DNA of 64,000 nt from Promicromonospora sp049532985 (GTDB lineage Bacteria; Actinomycetota; Actinomycetes; Actinomycetales; Cellulomonadaceae), in assembly GCF_049532985.1 (NCBI RefSeq), contig NZ_CP186693.1:2418001-2482000 (forward strand), read 5' to 3'. Position 1 is the stretch's first letter, and each line of letters begins with the position of its first letter. Positions 1-7,793 of this stretch are shown here, one piece after another. Made by a program: the position numbers and the translations under genes. The notes beneath the pieces are model-generated. The model searched no databases, was not told the DNA's origin, and saw nothing but the letters and a program-made list of their open reading frames with translations.

Positions 1-942
1 GGGGTCGCCCGTGCACACGACGGCGAAGACGCCGCCCGCGAAGCTCGCCTCGCCGGGCAGGCGCAGCGCCGAGAAGACGTCCACCACGCCGTCGTGCGCG
101 AGGATGCCGCCGTCCTCGCGCGCCGCGTAGATGTCGGCGAGCTCGGCGATGCGGGCCACGGGGTAGTGCATGGCCTCGACGTCGGCGCGGGCGCCGGTCC
201 GGGTCGCGACGACCGTCATCTCGCAGTGGTCCGCGGCGGCGGCCCGCTTGAGGTCCCGCACGGCCTCGGCGCGGCGGGCGAGCGTGCCGGGCACGTCGTC
301 GCCGAGCTCCAGCAGGCCGGCCAGCGCGGGGGCGTCGACGGTCACGCCGGCCTGCGTGACGCGGCCGGTAACGGGGTCGAGCTCCAGGTCGTACTCCCCC
401 GCCTTGCCGATCGCGACGATGTCGAGGCCGACGGCGCTGACCCAGTCGACCAGGCGCAGCAGGTTGGCGGGCTGGTCTCCGTCACCCGGGAGGTAGCTGA
501 GGCCGTTCGCGGCGGCGAGCTCACCGAGCGCGACGCCCACGACGGTGTCGACCTCCTTGCTCACCATGACCACGTGCGTGCCGTGCGCGAGGGCCGCCGA
601 GGCGTACCCGTACCCGGCCGCGACCCGGCCGCAGGCCTCGACGAGCACGTCGAGGCTCGCCCAGTCCAGGGCGTCCGCGGAGGCGAGCAGGGCGGTGCGC
701 CCCTCGCGCACCAGGCGGGCGGTGGTCTCGGGGTCGGCGGACTCGCCGACACGCTCGGCCGGGTAGCCGAGGTCGTCGAGCATGCGGCGCACGCCCGCGA
801 CGTCGGGGTCCACCAGGACCGCCGGGCGGATCTCGGGGGTCAGGGCGAGCTGGGCGAGGAACGTGCGGCCGTAGCCGCCGTTGGCCCCCGTCAGGGCGAC
901 GCGCACCGGGGCGCGCGTCCGGGAGACGTGATGAAGGATCAC
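1..942 (-). CDS. COG4091-like NAD(P)-dependent dehydrogenase (homoserine dehydrogenase-like), C-terminus cut by window edge
   Basis: The reading frame is open on the minus strand from a GTG at 942 through the left edge, so the C-terminus is missing. The start of the protein has a Rossmann-type glycine motif (VALTGANGGYGRTFL), and further in it has GDGDQPANLL and IGKAGEYDLEL. These suit the predicted homoserine dehydrogenase-like family often found beside DUF1537 sugar-acid kinases. A second in-frame GTG at 906 would give a shorter N-terminus that begins at the Rossmann fold. The gene diverges from otnK across about 120 bases, so a role in oxidising a C4 sugar acid before phosphorylation is likely but inferred. 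The substrate cannot be read from the sequence. Confidence 0.7.
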   Translation of the reverse strand, partial: MILHHVSRTRAPVRVALTGANGGYGRTFLAQLALTPEIRPAVLVDPDVAGVRRMLDDLGYPAERVGESADPETTARLVREGRTALLASADALDWASLDVLVEACGRVAAGYGYASAALAHGTHVVMVSKEVDTVVGVALGELAAANGLSYLPGDGDQPANLLRLVDWVSAVGLDIVAIGKAGEYDLELDPVTGRVTQAGVTVDAPALAGLLELGDDVPGTLARRAEAVRDLKRAAAADHCEMTVVATRTGARADVEAMHYPVARIAELADIYAAREDGGILAHDGVVDVFSALRLPGEASFAGGVFAVVCTGDP

Positions 943-993
943 CGTTGTTCCGATCGTCGTGCACCTGCTCGGCGTTCGAGCGGGCTGGCGGCC

Positions 994-1061
994 ACTGTGC
1001 CACAGTTTCTAGAATCGTCCAACTTCGCATCAGATCGTCACAGCGTGTGAGAAGATCTGAT
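994..1061. promoter_or_regulatory. Divergent promoter region with nested palindromes upstream of otnK
   Basis: A 13-base palindrome (ACTGTG-c-CACAGT) lies at 994-1006. A nested one follows: outer arms ATCAGATC/GATCTGAT at 1029-1036 and 1054-1061, inner arms TCACA/TGTGA at 1038-1042 and 1046-1050. A possible -10 (TAGAAT) sits at 1010-1015. The outer arm ends two bases before the otnK ATG and there is no Shine-Dalgarno, so a very short leader or translational occlusion is possible. The DeoR protein encoded at 2949-3740 is the natural candidate ligand; this is inference. Confidence 0.45.
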
Positions 1062-1062
1062 C

Positions 1063-2292
1063 ATGCTCGGATCCATCGCCGACGACTTCACCGGCGCCAC
1101 CGACCTCGCCACGATGCTGCGCAGGTCCGGCCACCGCGTCAGTGTCGTCATCGAGAACGGCACGCTCAGCCCCGACCAGCTCCGCGCGGCCGACGCCGTC
1201 GTCGTCGCGCTCAAGACGCGCACGGCGCCGCGCGCCGAGGCGGTCGAGGCGTCGCTCGACGCGCTGGCGCGGCTGCGCTCCTGGGGGGCCACGCGCTTCT
1301 ACGTGAAGTACTGCTCCACCTTCGACTCGACGGACGAGGGCAACATCGGCCCCGTCCTGGACGCGGTGTCGGACGCCGTCGGGGCCGGGCGCGCCGTCGT
1401 CGTACCCGCCCTGCCCGCCAACGGCCGCACGGTCTACCAGGGGCACCTGTTCGTGGGCCCGGACCTGCTGGAGAACTCCTCGATGCGGCACCACCCGCTC
1501 ACGCCCATGACCCGCTCCCGGGTGGCAGACCTGCTACGGCCCCAGACCGCCCACGACGTCGCGGAGGTGCCGCTGGCGACCGTGCACGAGGGCGCGGGCG
1601 CCGTGCGGGACTCCCTGGACGCGGCCGGGGCGCGCTACGTCGTCGTGGACGCCGTCTCGGACGACGACCTCGTCACGATCGGGGCCGCCACCGCCGGCGA
1701 CCGGCTCGTCTCCGGGGGCTCCGGCCTCGCCCTCGGCATCGCCGGCCCGGGCCTGCCCGACGAGCGGTGGTCCCCGCCCCGCACCGGTCGGGGCGTCGTC
1801 CTGTGCGGCAGCGTGTCGACGGCGACGCTCGGCCAGGTGGCCGACGCCGCCCGCACCCAGCCGGTGCGGACCGTCGACCTGGCCGCGGCCGTGGCCGACG
1901 AGCAGGCCACCGCGGCGGACCTGGTCGACTGGGTCGAGCGGCAGGACGCGGCGTCGTACCCGGTGGTGTGCGCGGCGCGCGAGCGTGCCGACGTGCGGCC
2001 CGAGGTGGACGGCGTGGCGGTCGCGCCCGTGGTCGAGCGGGTGCTCGCCGAGGTGGCGCGGCGGCTGGTCGAGCGGGGCACGGTGACGGCGCTCGTCGTC
2101 GCGGGAGGTGAGAGCAGCGGTGCGGTGGTGCGCGCCCTGGGCGTGGACGCGCTGCGCATCGGGCCCGAGCTCGGGCCCGGCGTGTGCTGGGCCACGGGCA
2201 GCGCCGGCGACCGGACGGTCGCACTCGCCCTCAAGAGCGGCAACTTCGGCGGCGCCGACCTGTTCACCGCGGCGTGGGAGGTGCTGCGATGA
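1063..2292 (+). CDS. otnK: 3-oxo-tetronate kinase (DUF1537 / OtnK family)
   Basis: The 409-residue protein has the DUF1537 architecture. An N-terminal signature GSIADDFTGATDLA is followed by the FYVKYCSTFDST and ANGRTVYQGHLFV segments, and the C-terminal nucleotide-binding domain carries GGESSGAVVRALG and LALKSGNFGG. OtnK enzymes phosphorylate 2- or 3-oxo-tetronates, made from threonate or erythronate, at O4. The length is normal for the family. It overlaps otnC by ATGA, which fits the kinase-then-decarboxylase pathway order. The exact sugar acid (L-threonate, D-threonate or D-erythronate) is not determined here, because the oxidising and isomerising partners are not unambiguous. Confidence 0.88.
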   Translation: MLGSIADDFTGATDLATMLRRSGHRVSVVIENGTLSPDQLRAADAVVVALKTRTAPRAEAVEASLDALARLRSWGATRFYVKYCSTFDSTDEGNIGPVLDAVSDAVGAGRAVVVPALPANGRTVYQGHLFVGPDLLENSSMRHHPLTPMTRSRVADLLRPQTAHDVAEVPLATVHEGAGAVRDSLDAAGARYVVVDAVSDDDLVTIGAATAGDRLVSGGSGLALGIAGPGLPDERWSPPRTGRGVVLCGSVSTATLGQVADAARTQPVRTVDLAAAVADEQATAADLVDWVERQDAASYPVVCAARERADVRPEVDGVAVAPVVERVLAEVARRLVERGTVTALVVAGGESSGAVVRALGVDALRIGPELGPGVCWATGSAGDRTVALALKSGNFGGADLFTAAWEVLR

Positions 2293-2930
2293 GCCCCGCC
2301 GACGCGCTCGCGGACGCCGGCCGCCGCCTCGTCGCGGCGGGCCTGAGCCCGGGCAGCAGCGGCAACGTCAGCGTGCTGGACGGCGACCGCATCCTGATCA
2401 GCGGCACCGGCTCGTCGCTGGGCCGGCTGTCCGAGGCGGACCTGGCGCGCGTCGGGCTCGACGGCACCCACCTGGGCGGCGCACGCGCCTCCAAGGAGAC
2501 CCCGCTGCACGTCGCGTTCTACCGGCGCGACGCCGCGTTCCGGGCCGTGGTGCACCTGCACTCGCCGCACGCCGTCGCCCTGGCGTGCCTGGAGCCGTGG
2601 GCCGTGCACAACGCCGTCCCTCCGCTCACCCCGTACTTCGTGATGCGGGTGGGGCAGGCGCCCCTGCTCCCCTACCGCCACCCCGGCGACCCGGCCCTGG
2701 GCGACGACCTGCTGGCCGCCCCGTGGCCGCTGCGCGCCGCGCTGCTCGCCAGCCACGGCGCCGTGGTGGCGGGGGCCGACCTGGACGAGGCCGTCGACCG
2801 GGCCACCGAGCTGGAGGAGGCGTGCCGGATCGCCCTGCTCACCGCCGGGTCCCCGCGCCGCGAGCTCACGCCCGACCAGATCGCTGAGCTGGCGCGACGC
2901 TGGGACAGCCCCTGGACGCCGGAACCCTAG
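2289..2930 (+). CDS. otnC: 3-oxo-tetronate 4-phosphate decarboxylase (class II aldolase family, OtnC-like)
   Basis: The 213-residue protein belongs to the class II aldolase/adducin fold. Diagnostic segments are GNVSVLDGD near residue 25, SGTGSSLG, the metal-binding HLHSPHA, and LLASHGAVVAGADLDEA with a further His. The OtnC subgroup decarboxylates 3-oxo-tetronate 4-phosphate to dihydroxyacetone phosphate. The ATG start overlaps the otnK stop by four bases, so translation is coupled and this start is preferred over upstream in-frame alternatives. Other class II aldolases, such as L-fuculose-phosphate aldolase, share the fold. The otnK pairing is what favours OtnC. Confidence 0.85.
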   Translation: MSPADALADAGRRLVAAGLSPGSSGNVSVLDGDRILISGTGSSLGRLSEADLARVGLDGTHLGGARASKETPLHVAFYRRDAAFRAVVHLHSPHAVALACLEPWAVHNAVPPLTPYFVMRVGQAPLLPYRHPGDPALGDDLLAAPWPLRAALLASHGAVVAGADLDEAVDRATELEEACRIALLTAGSPRRELTPDQIAELARRWDSPWTPEP

Positions 2931-2948
2931 ACTGACGCGCGGGAGGCG

Positions 2949-3740
2949 ATGATGGCGAAGACGACGGGGTTGATCCCGGAGCAGCGCAGGCAGCAGATCC
3001 TGCGCCACCTGCGCACCGAGCAGGTGCTCAGCTACCGGCAGATCACCGAGCTGCTCGGCATCAGCCAGATGACCGCTCGGCGCGACGTGGCCGTGCTCGC
3101 CGAGCAGGGGCGCGTCCGGGCGACCCAGGGCGGCGCGACGCTGGCGACCCGGCTGCTCGACGAGCCCCGCCGGGCCGAGAAGGCGGTCACCGGGCTGCCC
3201 GAGAAGACGGCGATCGCCCGCGCGGCGGCCGAGCTGGTCACCGACTCGATGACCGTCTACCTCGATGCCGGCACCACCGTGCAGGCCATGCGCCCGTTCC
3301 TGGAGCAGCGCACGGGGCTGACCGTGGTCTCCAACGACCTCAGCACGGTGCTCGCGTTCCTCGACCACCCGAGCGTGGACCTGATCAGCGTGGGCGGGCG
3401 GGTCGACCCGGACAACCAGTCCACGATCGGCCGGCTCGCCGCCCTGACGCTCGCCGAGCTGTCGCTCGACGTCGCGTTCCTGTCCTCCAGCTCCTGGGAC
3501 GCGCGCCACGGCGTCACGACCCCGGTCGAGGCGAAGATCGAGGCCAAGCGCGCGGCCATGGCCTCGGCGACGACGACGGTGCTGCTCGCCGACAGCGGCA
3601 AGTTCGGGCGCTACGCCAAGTACCGCGTGCTGTCCCTGGACGAGCTCGACACCGTGATCAGCGATCCGGGCCTGGAGGAGCCCGACGCCGCCCGGATCGA
3701 GGCCCTCGGCGTCGAGGTGCTCCGCGCGCCGCTCGCCTGA
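2949..3740 (+). CDS. DeoR/GlpR family transcriptional regulator of the otn operon
   Basis: The N-terminal helix-turn-helix reads RRQQILRHLRTEQVLSYRQI followed by ISQMTARRDVAVLAEQGRV, typical of the DeoR family. The C-terminal DeoRC sensor domain contains the sugar-phosphate pocket signatures LDAGTTVQAM and VVSNDLSTV plus an ADSGKFGR-type end. It lies 18 bases after otnC on the same strand and is probably co-transcribed as the local repressor, released by a phosphorylated intermediate. A GGGAGG lies two bases before the ATG at 2949 and five before the ATG at 2952, so 2952 may be the true start. A strong hairpin follows the stop. Confidence 0.88.
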   Translation: MMAKTTGLIPEQRRQQILRHLRTEQVLSYRQITELLGISQMTARRDVAVLAEQGRVRATQGGATLATRLLDEPRRAEKAVTGLPEKTAIARAAAELVTDSMTVYLDAGTTVQAMRPFLEQRTGLTVVSNDLSTVLAFLDHPSVDLISVGGRVDPDNQSTIGRLAALTLAELSLDVAFLSSSSWDARHGVTTPVEAKIEAKRAAMASATTTVLLADSGKFGRYAKYRVLSLDELDTVISDPGLEEPDAARIEALGVEVLRAPLA

Positions 3741-3747
3741 CCCGTCG

Positions 3748-3787
3748 GCCGGACGGACAGGTCACCGCGACGACCTGTCCGTCCGGC
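3748..3787. terminator. Bidirectional terminator between deoR and the cfr-like gene
   Basis: There is a perfect 16-bp inverted repeat, with left arm GCCGGACGGACAGGTC at 3748-3763 and right arm at 3772-3787, around an 8-base loop. It sits between two convergent genes, eight bases after one stop and four before the other. No T-tract follows, as is common in high-GC actinobacteria. Confidence 0.8.
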
Positions 3788-3790
3788 AGG

Positions 3791-4849
3791 TCACCCGGGC
3801 TGCAGGTAGCGGGCGTGGAGCTGCCCGCACGCCGCGTCGATGCCCGTGCCGAGCTGACGCCGCCGGGTCGCGTGCACGCCCCGGGCACGCAGCCCGTGCA
3901 CGAAACCGTCGACGTGCCGGGTGGTCGGCGCGCGGTAGGACGGGTCCGCCCCTGCCGCCTCGTTGTACCGGATCACGCTCACGTGGAACAGCTCGGGCCG
4001 CGAGCGCTGCCGCACCAGCCCCGCCAGCGCCGCCAGGTCGGCCTCGCCGTCGTTCACACCTGCGATGAGCAGGTAGGCGAGGTAGACCTTGCGCCGGCTG
4101 GTGGCGACGTGCCGGTCGAGGACGGTGAGGTTCTCGGCCAGCGGGTAGCGCCGTTCGAGCGGGATGAGGGCGGCCCGCTGCTCCGGGAACGGTGAGTGCA
4201 CCGAGAGCGTGACCGTCACCTGGGGGTGCTCGGTCACCAGCCGCGCCAGGTTCGGCGCGAACCCGACCGTCGAGACCGTGACGCGCCGGGCCGCCAGACC
4301 GGCGAACGCCGGGTCCGTGAGCAGGGTCAGCGCGTCGAACACGTGCGGGTTGGCCAGCGCCTCCCCCATGCCCATGAAGGCCACGCTCGCCGGCCGGGGC
4401 AGGCCGTCGCGCGTCCACCGGGGGTGCATCACCTGCGCCGTGATCTCGTCGGCCGTGAGGTTGCGGACCAGCCCGACCGCGCCCGTGGCGCAGAACGTGC
4501 AGCCCAGCCCGCAGCCGGCCTGCGAGGACACGCACATCGAGTCCCAGCCGGCCCGGTAGTGCGACACCACCGTCTCGATGCGCGCGCCGGACTCCGCCGC
4601 GAACAGCACCTTCTCGACGTGCTCGTCGTGCTGTACCGCGACCTCGTCCAGGGGATGGAGGCGGGACCCGAACCGGTCGGCCAGGTCGGAGCGCAGGTCC
4701 GGCGGGAGGGCACGGATGTCCGCGAACGTCTCCGCCGTCGACCCCCGCCACGCGGCGACGACCTGCCGGAACCGGTAGTCCGGCACGCCGGTCGCGGACA
4801 GGTGCTCGCGCAGGCGCATCCACCGGCTCCGGACGGTGAGCGCGTTCAT
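3791..4849 (-). CDS. Cfr-like radical SAM 23S rRNA A2503 methyltransferase
   Basis: The 352-residue protein follows the Cfr layout from end to end. GVPDYRFRQ near residue 21 is followed by KVLFAAESGARIETV, the iron-sulfur cysteines C113, C117 and C120 in CGLGCTFCATG, and GLVRNLTADEI. Then come AFMGMGEALANPHVFDAL, HSPFPEQRAALIP, RKVYLAYLLIAGVND and a C-terminal GIDAACGQL whose C341 matches the methyl-carrying cysteine. From memory of the Cfr sequence it matches Cfr better than housekeeping RlmN: same length, YRAGWDSMC, and PDYR at the same offset. Cfr methylates C8 of A2503 and confers resistance to peptidyl-transferase drugs. Whether this protein makes C8 or C2 methylation is unproven. Its ATG overlaps the stop of the upstream L32 gene. 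Confidence 0.85.
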   Translation of the reverse strand: MNALTVRSRWMRLREHLSATGVPDYRFRQVVAAWRGSTAETFADIRALPPDLRSDLADRFGSRLHPLDEVAVQHDEHVEKVLFAAESGARIETVVSHYRAGWDSMCVSSQAGCGLGCTFCATGAVGLVRNLTADEITAQVMHPRWTRDGLPRPASVAFMGMGEALANPHVFDALTLLTDPAFAGLAARRVTVSTVGFAPNLARLVTEHPQVTVTLSVHSPFPEQRAALIPLERRYPLAENLTVLDRHVATSRRKVYLAYLLIAGVNDGEADLAALAGLVRQRSRPELFHVSVIRYNEAAGADPSYRAPTTRHVDGFVHGLRARGVHATRRRQLGTGIDAACGQLHARYLQPG

Positions 4850-5031
4850 GTGTCACCGTCCGTCGCGGGCAGCACCTCGCGGCCCCGGTAGAGACCGCAG
4901 TACGGGCACGCGCGGTGCGGCGGTACGAGCTTCGCGCACCGCGGGTTGGCGCAGCGGGCGAGGACGGGCGGGCTCGCCTTCCAGTGGGCACGACGGTGCC
5001 GGGTACGCGAGCGGGAGGTGCGGTGCTGCAT
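4846..5031 (-). CDS. rpmF: Divergent ribosomal protein L32 paralog (zinc-ribbon type)
   Basis: The 61-residue protein has the L32 core SRSRTRHRRAHWKA followed by a zinc ribbon with C27, C32, C42 and C45. It lacks the usual MAVPKRK start, its first knuckle is C-x4-C (CANPRC) instead of C-x2-C, and it has a longer acidic C-terminus. These features suggest a second, non-housekeeping L32. An AAAGG precedes the ATG at a good distance. The stop codon overlaps the start of the cfr-like gene (ATGA), so the two are translationally coupled. L32 binds 23S rRNA in the large subunit; the link to the methyltransferase is inferred from coupling alone. Confidence 0.82.
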   Translation of the reverse strand: MQHRTSRSRTRHRRAHWKASPPVLARCANPRCAKLVPPHRACPYCGLYRGREVLPATDGDT

Positions 5032-5410
5032 GGGAGTGCCTTTCGTGAACGGTTGCTGATCAGCGGGGAGCAACCGACCACGGGCGTGGCCCGGGAGGCA
5101 CGGGGCGTCGTCGAGGCGCGGCGGGGCACGGGGACGTGCGCGAACCGCCGGGGAGCCGGAGAGGGTCGTCACGGGGAGACCACGACGCGGACCGTCGACC
5201 GTGCGCGGCAGGCGCAGGGACCAGACCGATGGTCGGTGCGTCGCGGGCGTGCCGGGGCCAGGGCCCACGGAAGGGGACTGCAGCGCCGGGACGGCGAGCA
5301 CGCGTCCCAGGGAGTGCCGGCCACCGGCCGCCCGGTGGCTACAGTCTGTCGACCTCGATCATGATGACCGGGACCGTAGCAGCGCTGCCCGCACGCACCC
5401 CAGCCTTTTT
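5032..5410 (-). promoter_or_regulatory. Long leader and candidate stress/antibiotic-inducible promoter of the L32-cfr operon
   Basis: This gene-free stretch upstream of rpmF shows, read on the minus strand, a run of five A (5406-5410), a weak -35-like CTGGGG or TGGGGT (5397-5403) and a -10-like TACGGT (5373-5378), 18-19 bases apart. A short A-run just before a poor -35 is the pattern described for WhiB7-dependent promoters. A start near 5366 would give a leader of about 335 bases. It contains a short upstream frame (5339-5362) and, immediately after it, a perfect 8-bp hairpin (5320-5327/5332-5339, four-base loop). The rest of the leader to 5032 shows no other clear gene. From 5411 to 5567 I see only the presumed promoter of the following gene. 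Confidence 0.4.
5339..5362 (-). CDS. Possible seven-codon leader peptide upstream of rpmF-cfr
   Basis: ATG to TAG encodes MIEVDRL. It begins only a few bases after the predicted transcription start and has no Shine-Dalgarno, so it would be read as a leaderless or near-leaderless frame. The hairpin at 5320-5339 starts on the last base of its stop codon. That position would allow ribosome stalling to change RNA folding, as in attenuated resistance genes. This is a position-based inference; such a short frame can occur by chance. Confidence 0.3.
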   Translation of the reverse strand: MIEVDRL

Positions 5411-5567
5411 CCGCGCGACAGACCGGCGAGCGCACCTGTGAACGTCCGGCCGGGAATCTGCGGATCGCGTGATGGACGTGGGTCGCCGGGCGCGCGGCCC
5501 AGGTTCAGCGTCTACGGTCGTCTCGTCCACCCGGCCGGCGCTCGCCTGCCCCGACCAAGGAGCCCCC

Positions 5568-6740
5568 ATGACGTTCGTCGACCTGGTGCTTCTCGCGGTG
5601 CTCTTCATCGCGCTGATGACCGGCCTCAGCCGGGGCCTCCTGGCCACGCTCGGCGGCCTGGCCGGCCTCGTCATCGGAGGCGTCGCGGCCTTCTGGGCGG
5701 TCCCCGCCGTCAACGACGCGCTGCCGTCGGCGCAGTGGCGGGGGCCGGTGTCCATCGCCGTCGCCGTGCTGCTGCCGATGCTCGGCGCCTCCGTCGGCGC
5801 CGGGCTGGGCCGGGACCTGCGCCGAGGCGTGGACCGCACGGCGCTGCGCCCGCTCGAACGGCTGCTGGGCGGGGTGGCCAACGTAGGGGTCGTCGCCCTG
5901 GCCCTCTCGTTCGTCGGCCACGCCGTCGGCGCGACCGGCGTGCCCGGCGTGGCGCCCGCGGTGTCGTCGTCCGCCGTCCTGCGCACCATCGACGAGCTGA
6001 CGCCGCCCGCCATCGGCCGGCCGCTGGCCGAGGCCCGCGCGTTCGTGCTCGACGACGGCCTGCCGCGCCTGAACATCCTGGCGGTGCCGCGGCAGGACGC
6101 CGAGGTGCCCGCCGTCGCGCTCGACGACCCGCGCCTGGAGACGGCGGCACAGTCGGTCGCCCGGATCTCGGGCATCGCCTACGCGTGCGGGACGAGCTCG
6201 ACCGGGTCGGGGTTCGTGGTGGCGGACGACCGGCTGGTGACGAACGCGCACGTCGTGGCCGGGGTGGACCGGCCGGTCGTGGAGCTGCCCGGCGGCGAGG
6301 TACGGGAGGGCAGCGTGGTCTACTACGACCCGGTCGACGACCTCGCGGTGATCGCCGTCGACGGCCTGGCCGCGGACCCGCTCGCCGTGGCGCCCACCCT
6401 CGCGGTCGGCGACCGCGCCGTCGTGCAGGGCTATCCCTACGGCGGACCGTTCACCTCCGGCAGCGCCGGGGTGCTCGACGTCAGCACCACGGTCGTGCCG
6501 GACTCGTACGGCCGCGGCGGTGCGGAGCGCGAGGTCTACTCGCTGGCCGCCGTCGTGCGGCCCGGCAACTCGGGCGGGCCGCTGCTGACCACGGACGGCG
6601 AGGTGGCGGGCGTCATCTTCGCGCGGGCCGAGACCAACCCGAACGTCGGCTACGCCATGACGACCGCCGAGCTGCGACCCGTGGCCGACCGCGCCGCCGC
6701 CCTGGACGACGCCGTGTCCACGGGGCAGTGCGCCGGGTAG
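5568..6740 (+). CDS. MarP-like membrane-anchored periplasmic serine protease
   Basis: The 390-residue protein has an N-terminal CvpA-type membrane domain with about four hydrophobic segments (residues 4-20, 25-45, 60-80, 102-122). A trypsin-like domain follows with catalytic H228 (TNAHVV), D258 (DDLAV) and S335 (RPGNSGGP). C207 and C388 are placed like the disulfide that activates mycobacterial MarP, which protects cells against acid and oxidative stress and processes cell-wall hydrolases. AAGGAG precedes the chosen ATG; an upstream in-frame ATG at 5469 would add 33 residues without a membrane or domain feature. The gene stands alone or with the ferritin 9 bases downstream. Confidence 0.88.
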   Translation: MTFVDLVLLAVLFIALMTGLSRGLLATLGGLAGLVIGGVAAFWAVPAVNDALPSAQWRGPVSIAVAVLLPMLGASVGAGLGRDLRRGVDRTALRPLERLLGGVANVGVVALALSFVGHAVGATGVPGVAPAVSSSAVLRTIDELTPPAIGRPLAEARAFVLDDGLPRLNILAVPRQDAEVPAVALDDPRLETAAQSVARISGIAYACGTSSTGSGFVVADDRLVTNAHVVAGVDRPVVELPGGEVREGSVVYYDPVDDLAVIAVDGLAADPLAVAPTLAVGDRAVVQGYPYGGPFTSGSAGVLDVSTTVVPDSYGRGGAEREVYSLAAVVRPGNSGGPLLTTDGEVAGVIFARAETNPNVGYAMTTAELRPVADRAAALDDAVSTGQCAG

Positions 6741-6749
6741 CGTTGTCGC

Positions 6750-7295
6750 ATGACGACGACCTCTCAGGACTCGCAGTACCTGCGGCTGCTGGGCGAGCAG
6801 GTGGGGCACGAGCTCGCGGCCCACCTCCAGTACGTGGCGATCGCGGTGTGGTTCGACAGCCACGACCTGCCGCAGCTCGCGGCGCACTTCTACCGGCAGG
6901 CGCTCGAGGAGCGCAACCACGCCATGATGATCGTCCAGTACCACCTGGACCGGTCGCTGCCCGTGCAGATCCCGGGCACCCCCGCGGTGCGCAACGACTT
7001 CGCGGACGTGGTGGAGCCGCTCCAGCTCGCCCTGGACCAGGAGCAGCAGGTCACGCGGCAGATCGAGGCGATCTTCCGGGCGGCCCGCGAGGAGGGCGAC
7101 GCCCTGGGCGAGCAGTTCCTCCTGTGGTTCCTCGAGGAGCAGGTGGAGGAGGTCGCCGCGGCGACCACGCTGCTCACGGTCGCCCGGCGCGCCGGCGACA
7201 ACCTGTTCGACCTGGAGAACTACGTGGCCCGCGAGACCATCGGCGATGCCGGTGAGTCCGCCTCCGCCCCGCGGGCCGCCGGCGGGACCCTCTGA
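6750..7295 (+). CDS. Ferritin (non-haem iron storage protein)
   Basis: The 181-residue four-helix-bundle protein carries ferroxidase-centre residues in GHELAAHLQYVAIA (first helix), EERNHAMMIVQYH (second helix) and FLEEQVEEV (fourth helix). The length and motifs fit bacterial ferritin A/BfrB. It would form a 24-subunit shell, oxidise ferrous iron and store it as ferric mineral in the cytoplasm. It starts nine bases after the protease gene, so the two could share a transcript, though their functions differ. No iron box was seen directly upstream. The C-terminal 15 residues are Ala/Gly/Ser rich. Confidence 0.9.
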   Translation: MTTTSQDSQYLRLLGEQVGHELAAHLQYVAIAVWFDSHDLPQLAAHFYRQALEERNHAMMIVQYHLDRSLPVQIPGTPAVRNDFADVVEPLQLALDQEQQVTRQIEAIFRAAREEGDALGEQFLLWFLEEQVEEVAAATTLLTVARRAGDNLFDLENYVARETIGDAGESASAPRAAGGTL

Positions 7296-7397
7296 TCCCC
7301 CTCGCAGATATCACACGGCTGCTACACGATCCCTGTTGCCTGTGGAAATCTTGCCCCGCGACCTGAACGACCGCGCACGGAGAGGGGCGGGACCGGG

Positions 7398-7784
7398 GTG
7401 ACGATCACGAGCAGCTCGTGGATCGGCGGCCCGCACCCGGACCCCGCACGCCTGGCCGCCGTCGCCGCCCTCCGCGCCGCGCTCTCGACCCTCGCCGACG
7501 GTCGGCGGGACGACCCGGCCGGTCCCGGCCCGGTCCGCACCCGGTCCGTACCGCCTCCCGCGTGCCGCACCACCCGTGCGGCGATGTACGACTACGTCAA
7601 GGGCAGCCTGGTACCGAGCCGCCAGCGCCGCGTCGAGGCACACCTGGACGGCTGCGGCCGGTGCACGCGCGCCTTCGCCGACGTGCGCGAGGAGTCCTGG
7701 GCGCTGCGCGGGCTGGGCCGGCGCCTCGCGGCGCACGACCACCAGGGCGGGCGGCACCGGCGCACGGCGCCCGGCCGGTTCTGA
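7398..7784 (+). CDS. Small protein with anti-sigma-factor-like zinc finger
   Basis: The 128-residue protein begins at GTG 7398 after a purine-rich stretch. The centre holds a putative zinc-finger (zf-HC2-like) segment: MYDYVKGSLVPSRQRRVEAH, then HLDGCGRC, where the His and two Cys form the H-x3-C-x2-C signature of anti-sigma factors. Upstream it is Pro/Arg rich. No transmembrane helix follows, so it would be cytosolic. No ECF sigma factor gene is adjacent, so the partner is unknown. The preceding 100 bases hold no other gene. Function as an anti-sigma factor is inferred from the motif only. Confidence 0.6.
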   Translation: MTITSSSWIGGPHPDPARLAAVAALRAALSTLADGRRDDPAGPGPVRTRSVPPPACRTTRAAMYDYVKGSLVPSRQRRVEAHLDGCGRCTRAFADVREESWALRGLGRRLAAHDHQGGRHRRTAPGRF

Positions 7785-7793
7785 CCCGCCCGC

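Noticed and set aside
5032..5435. Several overlapping frames of 88-150 codons in the leader upstream of rpmF.
   Set aside because: They lack ribosome sites, have biased Arg/Pro/Gly composition and no recognisable motif.
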